DNA from: Daucus carota subsp. sativus
Taxonomy: Eukaryota; Streptophyta; Magnoliopsida; Apiales; Apiaceae
Assembly (NCBI RefSeq): GCF_001625215.2
Contig: NC_030387.2
Location: 2,570,501-2,634,500, forward strand
Length of the DNA stretch: 64,000 nucleotides
Direction: 5' to 3'
Shown in pieces: positions 24,001-35,216 of this stretch. The number at the start of each line of letters is the position of its first letter. Positions within the stretch are counted from its first letter, which is position 1. Under the pieces are notes generated by a model. The model saw nothing but the letters and a program-made list of their open reading frames with translations. It was not told the origin of the DNA and ran no database searches. Both the position numbers and the translations under genes were made by a program.

Positions 24001-25663
24001 AGTACTTTACCCAAAAAAGTTGCATAACACATACAGGTGCAAACAATGGAACCTGACTCTGTTACCCAACTATCTATGTAAGTCCTAGTTACAGCAGTGA
24101 ACTAAATAGCTATATTTTTCATGGAAACTATAATTCTAACTAGTTTTATAGAACTTAAAGTTCCCCAGATAACTAAATAGTCTTTTGAGTCATCAATAAT
24201 TTAAATCAGAAATGCACAGATTCATCATCCTGATCAACACTGAACTATAGCAACTGTACATTTATATTCATTAATCCTTTCAAACTTTAAATAAGCATCA
24301 TCCCGTACTTTAAACATCAATTCAGTTCCTCTTCGATATGGATTTTGTCTAACACAATTACACCACTCCAACTAATTAATAAGTAGCTAATTTCAAGGTA
24401 AATCACTTAATAAAGCAAGCAGGATTCCATATATACATTTTAATCAATGCTTAAAAAAGGAAAAAACTAAACACTCACCTTGCATTCAGATTCCTCCAAG
24501 CAACCATGATAAGTCTTATAGGCATTATGGTCACTATTGATAGAAATGAATCAAAGCATACAAAGTAGCCGACACTTATGAGCTGCATAAGCAGAGTCAT
24601 TAAGGATTATCAATGAAAGAACGCAGGGCAGTTATAACATTGTGCATTCACAGGATTCAAATATGTAGAATCATCTGCCATCGTCCTTTACTAATAATCT
24701 CTTAAGGTAAAACTCTCAAAAGATAAAAGCCTTCTTTGAAAAAAAAATTAAGAATGCATCTCACCAGTTCACAACGCCAAGGCAAACGGAATATGGTATC
24801 ATATACTCTTTCACGATCTTCCTCATTGGCCAGAGTTGATGTCGTCCGTAAGGAATTTCCACAATTCATTTCTTCTACAAAGTATTTCAGTGGAGACTTC
24901 TCTATAGACAAAAAATCTGGCAAAATAAAAAAAATAACTAGTCAAGAAAAATTTATTCAGCTAGATCACATACAAAAGCTTTGTGCTCCCTGATTATATG
25001 TCCTTGATTATACAAAGATTTCTGCTCCCTGACTATAAGTACCAGAAACTAATAAAAAACAATTCAAACAACACAAATCATTTCAAATCATATTCGTATA
25101 CATAACTCACAATTAGGATCTTTCGCCATAACTACTCGTCTCCAATCCAACGATTCCTCCCTCTCCAGCTTCCGAGACCTCTTGTCCTTAACAACACCAT
25201 CCACTTCCTTTCTATCCCCACTAAATTTCTCATTCTCATTCCCATTCCCATTCTCATCCTCATTGGCATTAACATTCTCCTCCCTCGCATTAACACTCCT
25301 CTGTCTTAATTCCCCCCCATGCAGCTGACAAAACTCGACGCTAACAACACTCTTCTCCTCTGGAACAGCACTCATTTCCTCATAAACCACATTCTTACTC
25401 ACACTACCATTACAAACATGACTAGTCTCACACTGATCCTCAATTATATCTTCCAAACACTCGCTCCCCGCATTCTTCCTCGAGCTTTTGTTTCTCTTTT
25501 TACGACGATTACGCTTTGAATCCGATGTTGCTGCATTGGCCTCGAGAGCAGGTGGATCGGATTTGGATCGGTGCATGGGGCGCTTGGTGCTGTCATTGTC
25601 TTCAAAGGTGGCGGTGTTGAGAATGTCGAATGATAACTTACGACCACCTGACCTAACCATCAT
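21099..25663 (-). CDS. POD1: POD1 / TAPT1-family membrane protein, 11 exons
   Basis: The exons, in transcript order, are 25663-25111, 24916-24765, 24582-24479, 23958-23870, 23756-23683, 23483-23294, 23207-23064, 22702-22605, 22475-22353, 21516-21448 and 21299-21099. All introns have GT/AG borders and the phases match, giving 598 codons plus TAA. The N-terminus (RKLSFDIL, then a charged low-complexity region) and the TAPT1/DUF747 core (SPLKYFVEEM, VYDTIFRLPWRCEL, DISLIYHIIRGQGTIKLYVVYN, FNSAEGLAN, LALLVSNNFAEIKSSVFKRF, FVPLAPAC, IIRVLSPVYAA) match Arabidopsis POLLEN DEFECTIVE IN GUIDANCE 1. That is an ER multi-pass protein needed for pollen-tube guidance and early embryo patterning. The exon 6-7 junction needs the acceptor ending ATTAG at 23208 to stay in frame. 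The gene looks intact and is divergent from the PPR gene. Confidence 0.9.
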
Positions 25664-25865
25664 TTACGTGCATAGGTTTTGTAAAGACGAGGTAGGGTTT
25701 TGGTTGATGATCCTTGTGATTTGATTTAGCTGTCGGAGAAGAAGAGTTGTTTTGTACATTTATGTGAAACCTTAAATCAAACAGAAAGTGCACACTTGGA
25801 AGTGTGGTGATGCATTCCCGCGAATTAATAGATGCCACGTTTCTGCAATTTTCCTAACTCTATTA

Positions 25866-26312
25866 GGGGTCGTTTGGTTCGAAGAGTGGTATCGGGTTGG
25901 AATGAGGAATCGGGTTAAGCTGGTATGGGTTTGAGGTATCATATCTGATATCATGTGTTTGGTTGAGTGCTGGAATCAATATATGCAATTTTTGTAAAAA
26001 ATAAGTTATTAATTTATATTAATTGAAAAAATTAATAAAATTATTATTGTTATGTATTTTTGCATCATTGATTTAATTTTGTATAAAACATTAATATTTG
26101 ATTACTTAAATAGAGACAAAAAAAATCAAAAATGAATGGATACCCATACCTCCATCTCATACCCACCTCCCCACCTAGGTATCAAAAACTCATACCTTGG
26201 GGGTTTAAGGTATGGGTTTGAGATTATATTTTCACCAACCAAACACTAGGTATGGGTTTGGAATGGACAAACCTCATACCTTATTCCACATACCCATGAA
26301 CCAAACGACCCC
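25866..26312. mobile_element. PIF/Harbinger (Tourist-like) MITE in the POD1 promoter
   Basis: The 15-bp termini ggggtcgtttggttc and gaaccaaacgacccc are perfect inverted repeats. TTA stands on both sides (25863-25865 and 26313-26315), the 3-bp target duplication of the PIF/Harbinger superfamily. Length 447 bp. Inverted ggtatgggttt motifs near both ends extend the symmetry. It starts 203 bp upstream of the POD1-like start codon. Confidence 0.92.
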
Positions 26313-26398
26313 TTATTCTCAACCGATATTCATCCTAATCAAACTACGAGAGATTTTTTTTAGCATCTTTTCTGGTCAGGAGAATTACGGGGGTATGG

Positions 26399-26582
26399 AT
26401 TGAGATTTTAATAGATTGTTTTTAGTTTATGGATTTTAATGGATTGTATGTGATTTTGTGATTTTGATTTTGTGCTGATTCTTGATGTGTATCGATTGAG
26501 ATTTTAATAAATTGTTTTTAGTTTATGGATTTTAATGGATTGTATGTGATTTTGTGATTTTGATTTTGTGCTGATTCTTGAT
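26399..26582. repeat. Tandem duplication, period about 96 bp
   Basis: Two units beginning at 26399 and 26495 share attgagattttaata, tagtttatggattttaatgg and ttgtgctgattcttgat, nearly unchanged. Non-coding. Confidence 0.85.
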
Positions 26583-26945
26583 AAAATGTCAATACTTCAA
26601 AATCCCATTGATTTGGTGAGATTTTAAAAAACTTAAAATAGACCGGAAAATGCCACAAAATCGTTCATTTTATGAAATAAAAAAAAAATCCATCAACACT
26701 TAAATACCATGAGATTTTAATGAATTTTAAACTAGATTGAATACCATCAGATTTTAAAATATAATTTAAAATCTCAATTAAATATCTAATACTTTCATTC
26801 ACTTCGACAGCTCCGATCATTTTATTATTCCTAATGTATATGGTTAAATCAGAATATTCAGATCCGAATAAATTATTCTCGATTGGATTTATTTAGACAC
26901 ATATCTCATATATGAGAAGTCCTCATTTCTTTCGAATCAATTTAA

Positions 26946-27144
26946 GGGGGGTGTTTGGTTGATGGTTAATGAGCCCGATTAACGGGAATCGGAACCTAAT
27001 ACCCATACATTTTGTTTGGATTAGTAAAATTTTTGCTTGGAATGAGACCTCATTCCCTCTTCAAGGTAAATCAATACCTCATACCCCTTGGTTTACCATT
27101 TCCCATACACCATTCCCATTCCCACCGATCATCCAAACACCCCC
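26946..27144. mobile_element. PIF/Harbinger-like MITE in the PPR promoter
   Basis: The ends ggggggtgtttggttgatgg and gatcatccaaacaccccc are inverted repeats differing by one G and a few bases, flanked on both sides by TAA (26943-26945 and 27145-27147). Length 199 bp. It ends 158 bp before the PPR start codon, so it lies in the promoter or 5' leader. Confidence 0.8.
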
Positions 27145-27301
27145 TAAATCTGAGGCGGCAAGGATTTAAAGCTGAGGCGGCAAAGAAAGAGAACGGGGAA
27201 CGGGAGATGAGACTTGAGCATTGTAGCTGCTCTAAGCAATGTCTTCCAGGTTGATGCTATAAGGTCGAGCTAAAATTCCTGCTTTTACCTTCTCCAAAAT
27301 A

Positions 27302-29287
27302 ATGGCTTCTCCTCGGTTTCAAATCGTAAGCACTTGTTCTCCTTTACTCTGTCATTTTCATTCTCATTTTCCTATGTTCTCTACTAATCATTCTTCAGCT
27401 GTAACCACATTTCCCCCGTTTAACAATACTTGCACTCCCTTCTCCACTAAACCTAACCCTAATTCAAAACTCAAACCTCCCTTTATTCCTTCTCTATGCA
27501 CCACTCATCCCCACTTAAAACAATTACTCTATCACAAATCCAAGACAGGTTTCGATAAACTCGATGATGCTCTTCAAGTGTTCGATGAAATGCTTCATTT
27601 AAAACCGTTGCTTCCGGTTCTGCAGTTCAACCAACTGCTGGCCGCGCTTGTTCGAATGAAGCACTACTCTGTTGCTGTCTCTGTGTTTAGGGAAATGCGT
27701 GTTTTAAGCATTCCGGTTGATATGTTTACCTTTAATACTGTGATCAAATGTTGTTGCCACTTGAATACACTTAATTATGCGTTTTCGATGCTTGCTGGGA
27801 TTGCTAAACGTGGCCTTGTCCCTGATGTGGTCACCTACAACACTCTAATTAAGGGCCTTTTGTCTCGAGACAGACCTGTTGAGGCTGAGCGCTTGTTTGA
27901 GAAGCTTGTGGGATATAAGGACATGCGGCCCAATGTAGTTACATATACCACTATTATTAAGGGCCTGCTGTCTCAGGACCGGGTTTTGGAGGCTGAGCGT
28001 TTGTTTAAGAAGCTTATTAGATGTAAAGAAATTGAGCCTGATACAGTTATGTACAACACCATCATTGACGGTCTTTGCAAAACTTCAAATACCTCCATGG
28101 CTGAGAAGTTATTAAGAAATATGGAGAAGAAAGGTTGTAAACCGGATACAGTAACTTATAGCATGATTATTGATTCTTTGTGCAAGGACGGACTGGTTGA
28201 TCAAGCTTTGGGTCTTGTGTCTGAAATGAATGAGAAAGGCATATTACTAGATGTTATAGCATATACCACATTACTTCAAGGTCTTTGCAGGTCCAAACGA
28301 TGGGAGGACACTAAGCGACTGTTAAGTGAGATGGATGTTAAAAACGTCTCTCTAGATTTACACACCTATGGTATATTGGTTGATGCACACTGCAAAGAAG
28401 GGAGGACAAAAGATGCGGAAGATGTGATTGAAATTATGATCCGGAAAGGTGTAACTCCGAATGTAATCACCTACAGTACACTTATGGATGGATTTTGTTT
28501 AAGAGGCAAAATCGACAGGGCATTAGAGGTGCTGAATACCATGAGGGCTAATGGGATAGTGCCAGATTGTTGTAGTTACAATATACTGATAAATGGCTAT
28601 TGTAAGAGGAAGAATGTAGATAAAGCCATCGAGCTCTTCAGACAAATGCCTGCTGAAGGTTTGAAGCCTGACGTTCAAACCTATAGCACGCTCATACACG
28701 GTCTTTTTCAGGTGGGTAGACATAGTGAGGCACGGAATATTTTCCATGAAATGCTAAAAAAAGGTGATAAACCAGATATCGTGACATGTAGAATTTTGTT
28801 AGATGGCCTGTGCAAGAACCAGTTCATTAATGAGGCAATTTCTTTCTTTAATATCCTGGAACGTAATGGTATAATACATGATATACAAATACATACCATC
28901 CTCATTGATGGTCTTTGTAAGAAATCGAAGCTTGATGAGGCTAGAAATATATATGATAACCTTGCTTCAAGAGGTTTGCAACCAAATGTCATAACTCACA
29001 ACATAATGATCAGAGGACTTTGTCAGGAAGGTTTATATGAAGAAGCAAAGGAATTATTTTCAAAAATGGAAGCTAGCGGTTGTTTGCCTGACGATGCGAC
29101 TTATAACACAATCATCCGTGGAAGTCTTGTCAACAAAAAATATGAAGAAACTCTTGTGCATATAGAGAACATGCGAGCTAGGTGTTTCTCAGCAGATGCA
29201 TCTACCACGTCCATGGTACTAGACGTATTATCCACAGAAGAACTGGACCCATTTGTTCTTGCATTTCGTGAATGGTTTTTGCAATAG
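27302..29287 (+). CDS. P-class pentatricopeptide repeat protein (restorer-like)
   Basis: An intron-less 661-residue PPR protein, probably mitochondrial. The first roughly 65 residues are rich in Ser, Pro, Phe and His and poor in acid residues, as in a transit peptide. From about residue 100 to 630 it is a chain of some 15 35-residue P-type motifs, e.g. VVTYNTLIKGLL, VTYTTIIKGLL, VMYNTIIDGLCK, VITYSTLMDGFC, CSYNILINGYCK and VQTYSTLIHGLF. The repeat style (DGLCK, ELFRQMP) is that of the Rf-like subgroup, whose members cut or block mitochondrial transcripts and can restore male fertility. That subgroup call is inference. No E, DYW or SMR domain follows. The start Met is the first in frame after the MITE-bearing promoter. 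Confidence 0.92.
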   Translation: MASPRFQIVSTCSPLLCHFHSHFPMFSTNHSSAVTTFPPFNNTCTPFSTKPNPNSKLKPPFIPSLCTTHPHLKQLLYHKSKTGFDKLDDALQVFDEMLHLKPLLPVLQFNQLLAALVRMKHYSVAVSVFREMRVLSIPVDMFTFNTVIKCCCHLNTLNYAFSMLAGIAKRGLVPDVVTYNTLIKGLLSRDRPVEAERLFEKLVGYKDMRPNVVTYTTIIKGLLSQDRVLEAERLFKKLIRCKEIEPDTVMYNTIIDGLCKTSNTSMAEKLLRNMEKKGCKPDTVTYSMIIDSLCKDGLVDQALGLVSEMNEKGILLDVIAYTTLLQGLCRSKRWEDTKRLLSEMDVKNVSLDLHTYGILVDAHCKEGRTKDAEDVIEIMIRKGVTPNVITYSTLMDGFCLRGKIDRALEVLNTMRANGIVPDCCSYNILINGYCKRKNVDKAIELFRQMPAEGLKPDVQTYSTLIHGLFQVGRHSEARNIFHEMLKKGDKPDIVTCRILLDGLCKNQFINEAISFFNILERNGIIHDIQIHTILIDGLCKKSKLDEARNIYDNLASRGLQPNVITHNIMIRGLCQEGLYEEAKELFSKMEASGCLPDDATYNTIIRGSLVNKKYEETLVHIENMRARCFSADASTTSMVLDVLSTEELDPFVLAFREWFLQ

Positions 29288-32200
29288 GTACTAAAATTTA
29301 TAGACAAATGTTATTTTGTCATCTTCTAACTTTTCATGGATAGAGTATAGTAATATGTTGTGCTGAGCAAAGAATTATATTTGTTAGCAACTAGAGGGGT
29401 TCCTTCAGTCTTCAGTTTGTTAAGAGCAAATTGGACTAAGAATTAGAAACAGTAAAACTATCTCGTTTAAATGTATTAAGGGTAGTCTATGTTCAAGTCG
29501 TCATTCGGAATTGAAAGTTAGCATCTCAATGCTTCTCATATACAGAAAAAGAAATCAGCATTTAAAAAAAAAAAAAAACATTTACTACCTCCCTAATGCA
29601 TGCAGATAAATTCATTCTATATATGCCTTTCAGTAAATATTTTGGCTTTCACAACCAAGTTCATTTCTCTCTCTCTCTCTCTGGATGTTATCTGTTATAA
29701 CTTATACCTTTGTGGTTTCTGTTAATGGTATTACAGATTCTGTTATTACACAGAGTGCTAAAAAACAATGCCAAGTATCTATGGAGACAGTGCTGTGCAA
29801 TCAATGACCAAAAAGGAGGACCGGTGCTGGTCCTGAGAGAGAATTTGGAAGCCCTGTGCGAAGATTTTTAAACGTTCACCAGGCAATTATATTTTTTTTT
29901 GTTCATTTAGAAAATTTCTAAACAATATCACTAATAATAATTTTTTTAAAATATTAATTATATTTTAACATTTCCTTACCTCTGCCCAAAATCTCTCCTT
30001 ATTTTTCCTTATGCCCTTTGATTCATGATTTTTACTTTTCCTGGTGTATGTATGTTGACAGGTGGCTCATGTTGATACCTCACAGAAGGAGTTTGAGTTC
30101 TCACAAAGGTCAAAATGGTTCCAAGCAGCTGTATGAGGACCCACTGATTGTTTGGTTTCAACTAAAATGACATTTTTGTTGAAGTTAATATATTATCAAT
30201 GCACCTATTCACTAAAGATATTTAATAGGACTGATACCTTGTGGCCAATTTGCTCTTTGTGAGTAATTAAAGTCTTCCTTATCAGGTATTTGGCATTCAT
30301 ATTTTTTACTGCCATCCTTAAGAATTATAATTTGGATTTAATTTTGGGCAGCCAATAGAATTTAAAGCAAGGATTAAAAAAAATAATCATTGAGGAATGA
30401 GGGGTGAGTAGAAAGAAGAGAAAATAGATTGCTTATAGAAGAGATGGCCCTGTGGCTGAGTTTATAAAGAGTTTAAAAAGACACAAGAGTACGATATTAT
30501 GATGATTAGGATTAGAGTGTGTGGCGTGCACAAGCTCTTTGGTGTAATTGCGATCTAAGTAATACATCAACCTAACTTCACATTTTTAATAGTCTTCACG
30601 ACCCTAATCACTGGCTAGGCATTGATGAAGATTTTATTATGGGAATAACATCCCTATCTCTGCATGCTCAGTTACATCAAGTTTCAAAACTTTGTGTTAG
30701 AACGTAGTCTATGTAGACGGTATGGTTAGGTTTCTGTCTGTTGCAGACTCATCAGTTCTATTATCGATATTCTACTCTTTTAAAAGAAATATAACAACTT
30801 TGGTAACATGCATTGAAATTTTAAAACAAAGATTAAGGTTATTAAGTACTAAAATGTACACAGCAAGCTTGATAAAATGAAAACATCAAAATAAATTGAT
30901 GGCAGAGGAATGGTACTGAACAGATAAATTTTCCCTAATTATGTGTCCATTCATACACAGAGATGATTGGTAAATTATTTAGTGTTTTTCTTTGTCCATT
31001 TGACTGCTTCTCTAAAGAATATGGAATTCTGTGTAGGAGAGCAGGTAATTGATAAACTACTCAATGCAACATTCTTGCAACCATAGAAGGGAGTGTGGAC
31101 TGTGGAGTACAAGAAGATGTCACATGCCCTTCAAATGAAAAGGAAGGAACTCTTTTATGTCATGTAGAAACTCCCAACAAATTGTGAACAAAAACATTAG
31201 GCCCGTCCTTTTTGCATGCCTTCTCTAGATTGATTAATTGGATCTAAATGAAAGCATGTCTCCTTTCTCTCAGGTTGGTTCTGGATTGTCCACGTTTCTC
31301 GGCAACCATTTTAGTTTAGTTTTCCTAGACAGGACAACTCTTAAGAAAAAAGGATTTAAATGAATGCACATAATTATCTGTAGTGAACTTGATTATGAAG
31401 AGATAATTATCTAATACTGTAGTGTGGATTCATATTTATTGAACTTTACACCATCTGATATACAGCTCCTATATGCCAAATGAGGTTATCTTGAGATTGA
31501 TGGATATATCAAATAATGGTACCATGCACTAACAGTAAACCGAGGTTTTTTATTTCCCGGAAAAATAGCAAAATGATATCTTTGTTAAAGTTAATATAAA
31601 TATCAGTGCACCTATTCAATAAAGATTTTGAAGCTCTGCAGATGCTTCCCAAACCTAGTTCTAACTAAAAGCTTTGATTTACGCTAGCTTCACCTTTGAT
31701 TTATGCTGAAAAGATGGACAAGGACACACTTGGAGTGTTTATATACTGATATTAGCTTTACAATTTGATACAGTCTGTTCTTGCAATAAAGCTGTTTAGG
31801 TTGCAATTAAGCATTTAAGGGAAAAACACTTTATTTGACTTTGGTACAGTATTACCGGAGAAGAAATTGTGGATAGTGTTTTGTATATGAATAATAACGC
31901 TTGTTAATAATGATAGGGCACAAGTCTTTTGGTTAAGATATTAATTAAATGTTTTATGATATATCAAAGTCCTCCATGCCATTAATGAGTTTTATTATTT
32001 AAAGAATTTCTATCCATGTATGGTTTTCCTATGCTACAGTGTAGTATAATTATATGGTTTACTTATAGTTTTCCCTATGTTAGAGTGTAGTACGAGAAAA
32101 ACACTCTACACAGCATTGCCATGAAGCTTGTTACAGTTTATTTGTATTCCTTTTGTCTGTGTACACTCAAATGATGTAAAAAGGTGTTACATCTAATATT

Positions 32201-32507
32201 GCCTAGACAATTTGTCCCCTGTCAAGCAAATGTTAAGAATGTACTTCTTTGCCTAGATGATCTTTGCTGATGTAAATCAACCTTGGTATGTATTGGCTTG
32301 ATCAGGTTGTGAAAATAATCTGATTAACTTCTTTGTCTTGCTTGTTCTCTCTCTTGCCAAACGATCCACGTTTAACTTTTAAAGAAAATATGCACTGAAT
32401 GAAACTTTCTTTTATTTATAAGGAGGCACTTGGTTTTATTATAGTTTCTATAGCACACAAAATTTACCTAGCACTTTCTGGATTTTCATAAATGATTTAA
32501 ATTGCAG
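29288..32507. other. Long gene-free stretch after the PPR gene
   Basis: No complete gene. The PPR 3' untranslated region should occupy the first few hundred bases. A hAT-like fragment is suspected at about 29805-29880 (accggtgctggtcctgag ... gccctgtgcgaag). Two short coding-like stretches without a recognised family lie at about 30061-30135, after an acceptor-like gttgacag, and 31085-31195. A CT microsatellite of about 14 bases is at 29668. Confidence 0.45.
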
Positions 32508-32760
32508 GTCCTGAGGCTTCAGTCGTTGATCTGATTGATTTTATAACTGATGCTCAAATGGCAAAGGCCGATGACATTTCTCCAAGGAGCTGTCTGATGG
32601 AAGCAAGGTTCTTGAAATTTATGGCTGGAGCAACTACATGGCTTCGTTTGGCGGCTTTGACTTAATTGTTGGTGATCGTCCATTCAACAAGCTGGCTAGC
32701 AGCACAAGTATCACATGGATGGGGTTGATGATAAACACTCTTCACTCTGTTACGATTTCT
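32508..32760 (+). pseudogene. DRM-type DNA methyltransferase fragment
   Basis: After an acceptor-like aaattgcag, one frame reads VVDLIDFITDAQMA, which resembles the ubiquitin-associated region of DRM2/DRM3. A shifted frame from about 32608 reads YGWSNYMASFGGFDLIVG followed by GDRPFNKLASS. This resembles the DRM catalytic stretch FGGFDL(I/V)GGSPCNNLAGSNR. The catalytic Pro-Cys pair has become Pro-Phe, and the two parts are normally far apart in the protein. It is therefore a rearranged, inactive exon fragment. The family assignment rests on motif memory and is moderately sure. Confidence 0.6.
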
Positions 32761-32864
32761 TTAGATGACATACATTCGCATCAAAGAGTTCAACAACAAT
32801 TAAATTGTAAAAACAAAATAATCAATTTAAAGAATGTATAGCACAATAATTTCACTGAACATAA

Positions 32865-35216
32865 TCACACTGAGGTTTGCATACCTTGAAATACTGATAT
32901 CTTCAAGAAATCATTTCCTTTGTTTAACTGATCTTCTATAATTTTATGTGCAGACTGGACAACAGCATAGTTGCAATTCCTTATCTCAATCCTCTCGAGA
33001 GTGTATATATCTCCAATACCAATTGGAATCTCCTCAAGTTGTGTACATTCATCCATCTTCAAGTGCTGAAGGTTCGGAAATTGCTCACTGTAGGCACTCC
33101 ATTGAACAAATTTGATGAACTTAAATGCCAAGTGCTTGAGCCTACAGAACCCGCCATCGGTCGTTTCCCACTTTTCCCCGCGGAATGCCTCACACTGCAA
33201 TTTGAGAACTTCAAGGTTGGGTAGCATTCCAATTTGTTCCATTTCATCCCATTTCAAGAAGGTACATACTAGTGTAAGCTTCTTGAGGGTTGCAGGAAAC
33301 ATGAATGGACTGGTCAACTCCCTATGTAATAGATTGTCCGTTAAATCATAGCCCGGGTTCAAATCATTTTGCAAACTCAGATTTTCTAAATGCTGAAGTT
33401 TGTCGAGATTTGGAATCCTCAACTTGGTGGAGGATAGATAGAGTGCTGCTCTGATCCCCAACTTCCGAAGATTTGGAGTATATTCTAAGATTTTCTTACA
33501 CTGGTCAAGAGGAATCTGGGTTGAAACAGTTTTCAAGTTTGAAAGACAGTGCATTTGTGAATCTGGAATATCTTGGTGAACTATGTTCCCTCTTAGGATA
33601 AGGTGTTTTAGCCTATTCAACATCCATGTTTCATAAGGTACATGAATCCCATTTTCTTTTCTGTTATGTACAATAAGGGTCTCTAGAAAAATAAGACTAT
33701 TCATTGAATTGGGTAAACTGAGATCGACGAAACCTCTGTGGTCATCGACAGGCTTAATGCAAAGTGCAACATATCTTAATGTAAGTAGAGATACCATTAC
33801 ATGGGGAACATTAGATAACCCAGTACCTGATAAATCTAGAACCCTTAGAACTCTGAATGCCCCGAGAGCGTAAAAATCATAGCAATCAGCGTAAAAGGAC
33901 AGTGATGCATTGCAGCACAATATTGTATTAACCTTTAGGGAATCTGTAGATTTATTTAATAAAGTTTCATATGGTGAAAATAAATTTTCAAGTTGAAAGT
34001 ACCTTGTAAGTTCCAATATGAAATTCTTCTCACTGTCAGATCCAGAGTATACTCTCTTGACCGTGCTTTTGGTAGGAGTATTAGAAACATGTAGTTGGTA
34101 TCTTGGAAGTTGCTGTAAAAAATTTGCCTTGCTTGCTCTTTGAATGCAAAAATCACGCAACACATCATGAACGATACACGCTTTGATTCCACCATTAGAC
34201 CCGGTTTTGGAAACCATTACCAGACTTCTAGAGATCAGATTGTTCAAGTAACCTGCTGCTACCTTTTCCAAACTGTTTTCCTCATCTTCCGGAAACTTTT
34301 CTGTTGTTTGGGTAGTTTTGATGAGTCCCTCAGCCATCCATAACAAAATTAACTTCCATGCAGGTATTTCATAATCCTCTGGGAAGGCTGCGAAGTAGAG
34401 GAAACATGGTTTGAGATGATTTGGCAAATGTTTATAGCTGAGTTCTACAGTCTTCATGTGCTGTTCTGGGGCATTACTTACATTAGAACTCGTATCTTCG
34501 CCAACTTGATTCCACCAGTTTGCTGTCTGGTCACTTGCAAGGATTCCGGCCATCACAACAAGTGAAAGTGGTAGCCCCTTGCAATTTCTAGCAATCTCTT
34601 GTCCAATCTTAATCAAAGATGTTGGACAACTGTCTTCAAGAAACACCCTGTACCTGAGTAAATTCCAGCTTTCTTCGTGACTTAAGAACCGCAAAGGATA
34701 CTTGTAGCACCCAGGATGAACTTTAAATGGCACGTCTGCAAGTCGAGATGTGAATACTATTCTACTTCCGAGATTGTCATCTGGAAAACACAACATCAGG
34801 TCGTTCCAGTCCTTACTATCCCATATGTCGTCCATGACAACAAGATATCTCTGACCGCTTAGCCTCCTTTTCAAGGTTGCTCTTAATTCCATGTCACTCT
34901 CATTCTTATTATCAACATCAAAACCTGATTTTAAGATGCCAAGCAGGAGATCTCTCTTTTTAGGCTCTTGAGTAACAGTTGTCCAGGCGCGAACGTGGAA
35001 GTGATATTCAATTAAAGGTTCAGTAAAGACTTTTCTGACCAAAGTAGTCTTACCTAGTCCAGCCATGCCAAAAACTGAGATAAACTGAAGCTGCTTCCTC
35101 CCTCCCTTAAGTTTCTCGATTAGAATCCTTGCATCCTCGTCATAACCAACCACAGTTGTGCTTCTTGCATCACGTTGACTCCCAACTTTCTGAAAACTAC
35201 TATTCGAGGTTTCCAT
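32865..35216 (-). CDS. NB-ARC-LRR disease resistance protein (R1-type), no CC domain visible
   Basis: An intracellular immune receptor of the CNL class, resembling late-blight R1 homologues. The 783 residues contain P-loop GMAGLGKTT (50-58), kinase-2 YLVVMDDIWD (124-133), RNBS-B GSRIVFTSR (150-158), GLPL (214-217), RNBS-D CFLYFAAFPED (271-281) and an MHD motif altered to VHD (349-351), then a C-terminal LRR domain. The N-terminal coiled-coil is missing. An acceptor-like taacag at about 35246 precedes a frame that stays open into the first Met, so an upstream exon once existed or lies unseen. No CC exon is evident before the Copia insertion 0.8 kb upstream. A GTATGC donor-like site occurs four codons from the stop. 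Two LRR relics of the same family lie at 17-18.7 kb. Confidence 0.85.
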   Translation of the reverse strand: METSNSSFQKVGSQRDARSTTVVGYDEDARILIEKLKGGRKQLQFISVFGMAGLGKTTLVRKVFTEPLIEYHFHVRAWTTVTQEPKKRDLLLGILKSGFDVDNKNESDMELRATLKRRLSGQRYLVVMDDIWDSKDWNDLMLCFPDDNLGSRIVFTSRLADVPFKVHPGCYKYPLRFLSHEESWNLLRYRVFLEDSCPTSLIKIGQEIARNCKGLPLSLVVMAGILASDQTANWWNQVGEDTSSNVSNAPEQHMKTVELSYKHLPNHLKPCFLYFAAFPEDYEIPAWKLILLWMAEGLIKTTQTTEKFPEDEENSLEKVAAGYLNNLISRSLVMVSKTGSNGGIKACIVHDVLRDFCIQRASKANFLQQLPRYQLHVSNTPTKSTVKRVYSGSDSEKNFILELTRYFQLENLFSPYETLLNKSTDSLKVNTILCCNASLSFYADCYDFYALGAFRVLRVLDLSGTGLSNVPHVMVSLLTLRYVALCIKPVDDHRGFVDLSLPNSMNSLIFLETLIVHNRKENGIHVPYETWMLNRLKHLILRGNIVHQDIPDSQMHCLSNLKTVSTQIPLDQCKKILEYTPNLRKLGIRAALYLSSTKLRIPNLDKLQHLENLSLQNDLNPGYDLTDNLLHRELTSPFMFPATLKKLTLVCTFLKWDEMEQIGMLPNLEVLKLQCEAFRGEKWETTDGGFCRLKHLAFKFIKFVQWSAYSEQFPNLQHLKMDECTQLEEIPIGIGDIYTLERIEIRNCNYAVVQSAHKIIEDQLNKGNDFLKISVFQGMQTSV

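Noticed and set aside
25444-25724. Open frames in both strands across POD1 exon 1
   Set aside because: Shadows of the real exon in other frames.
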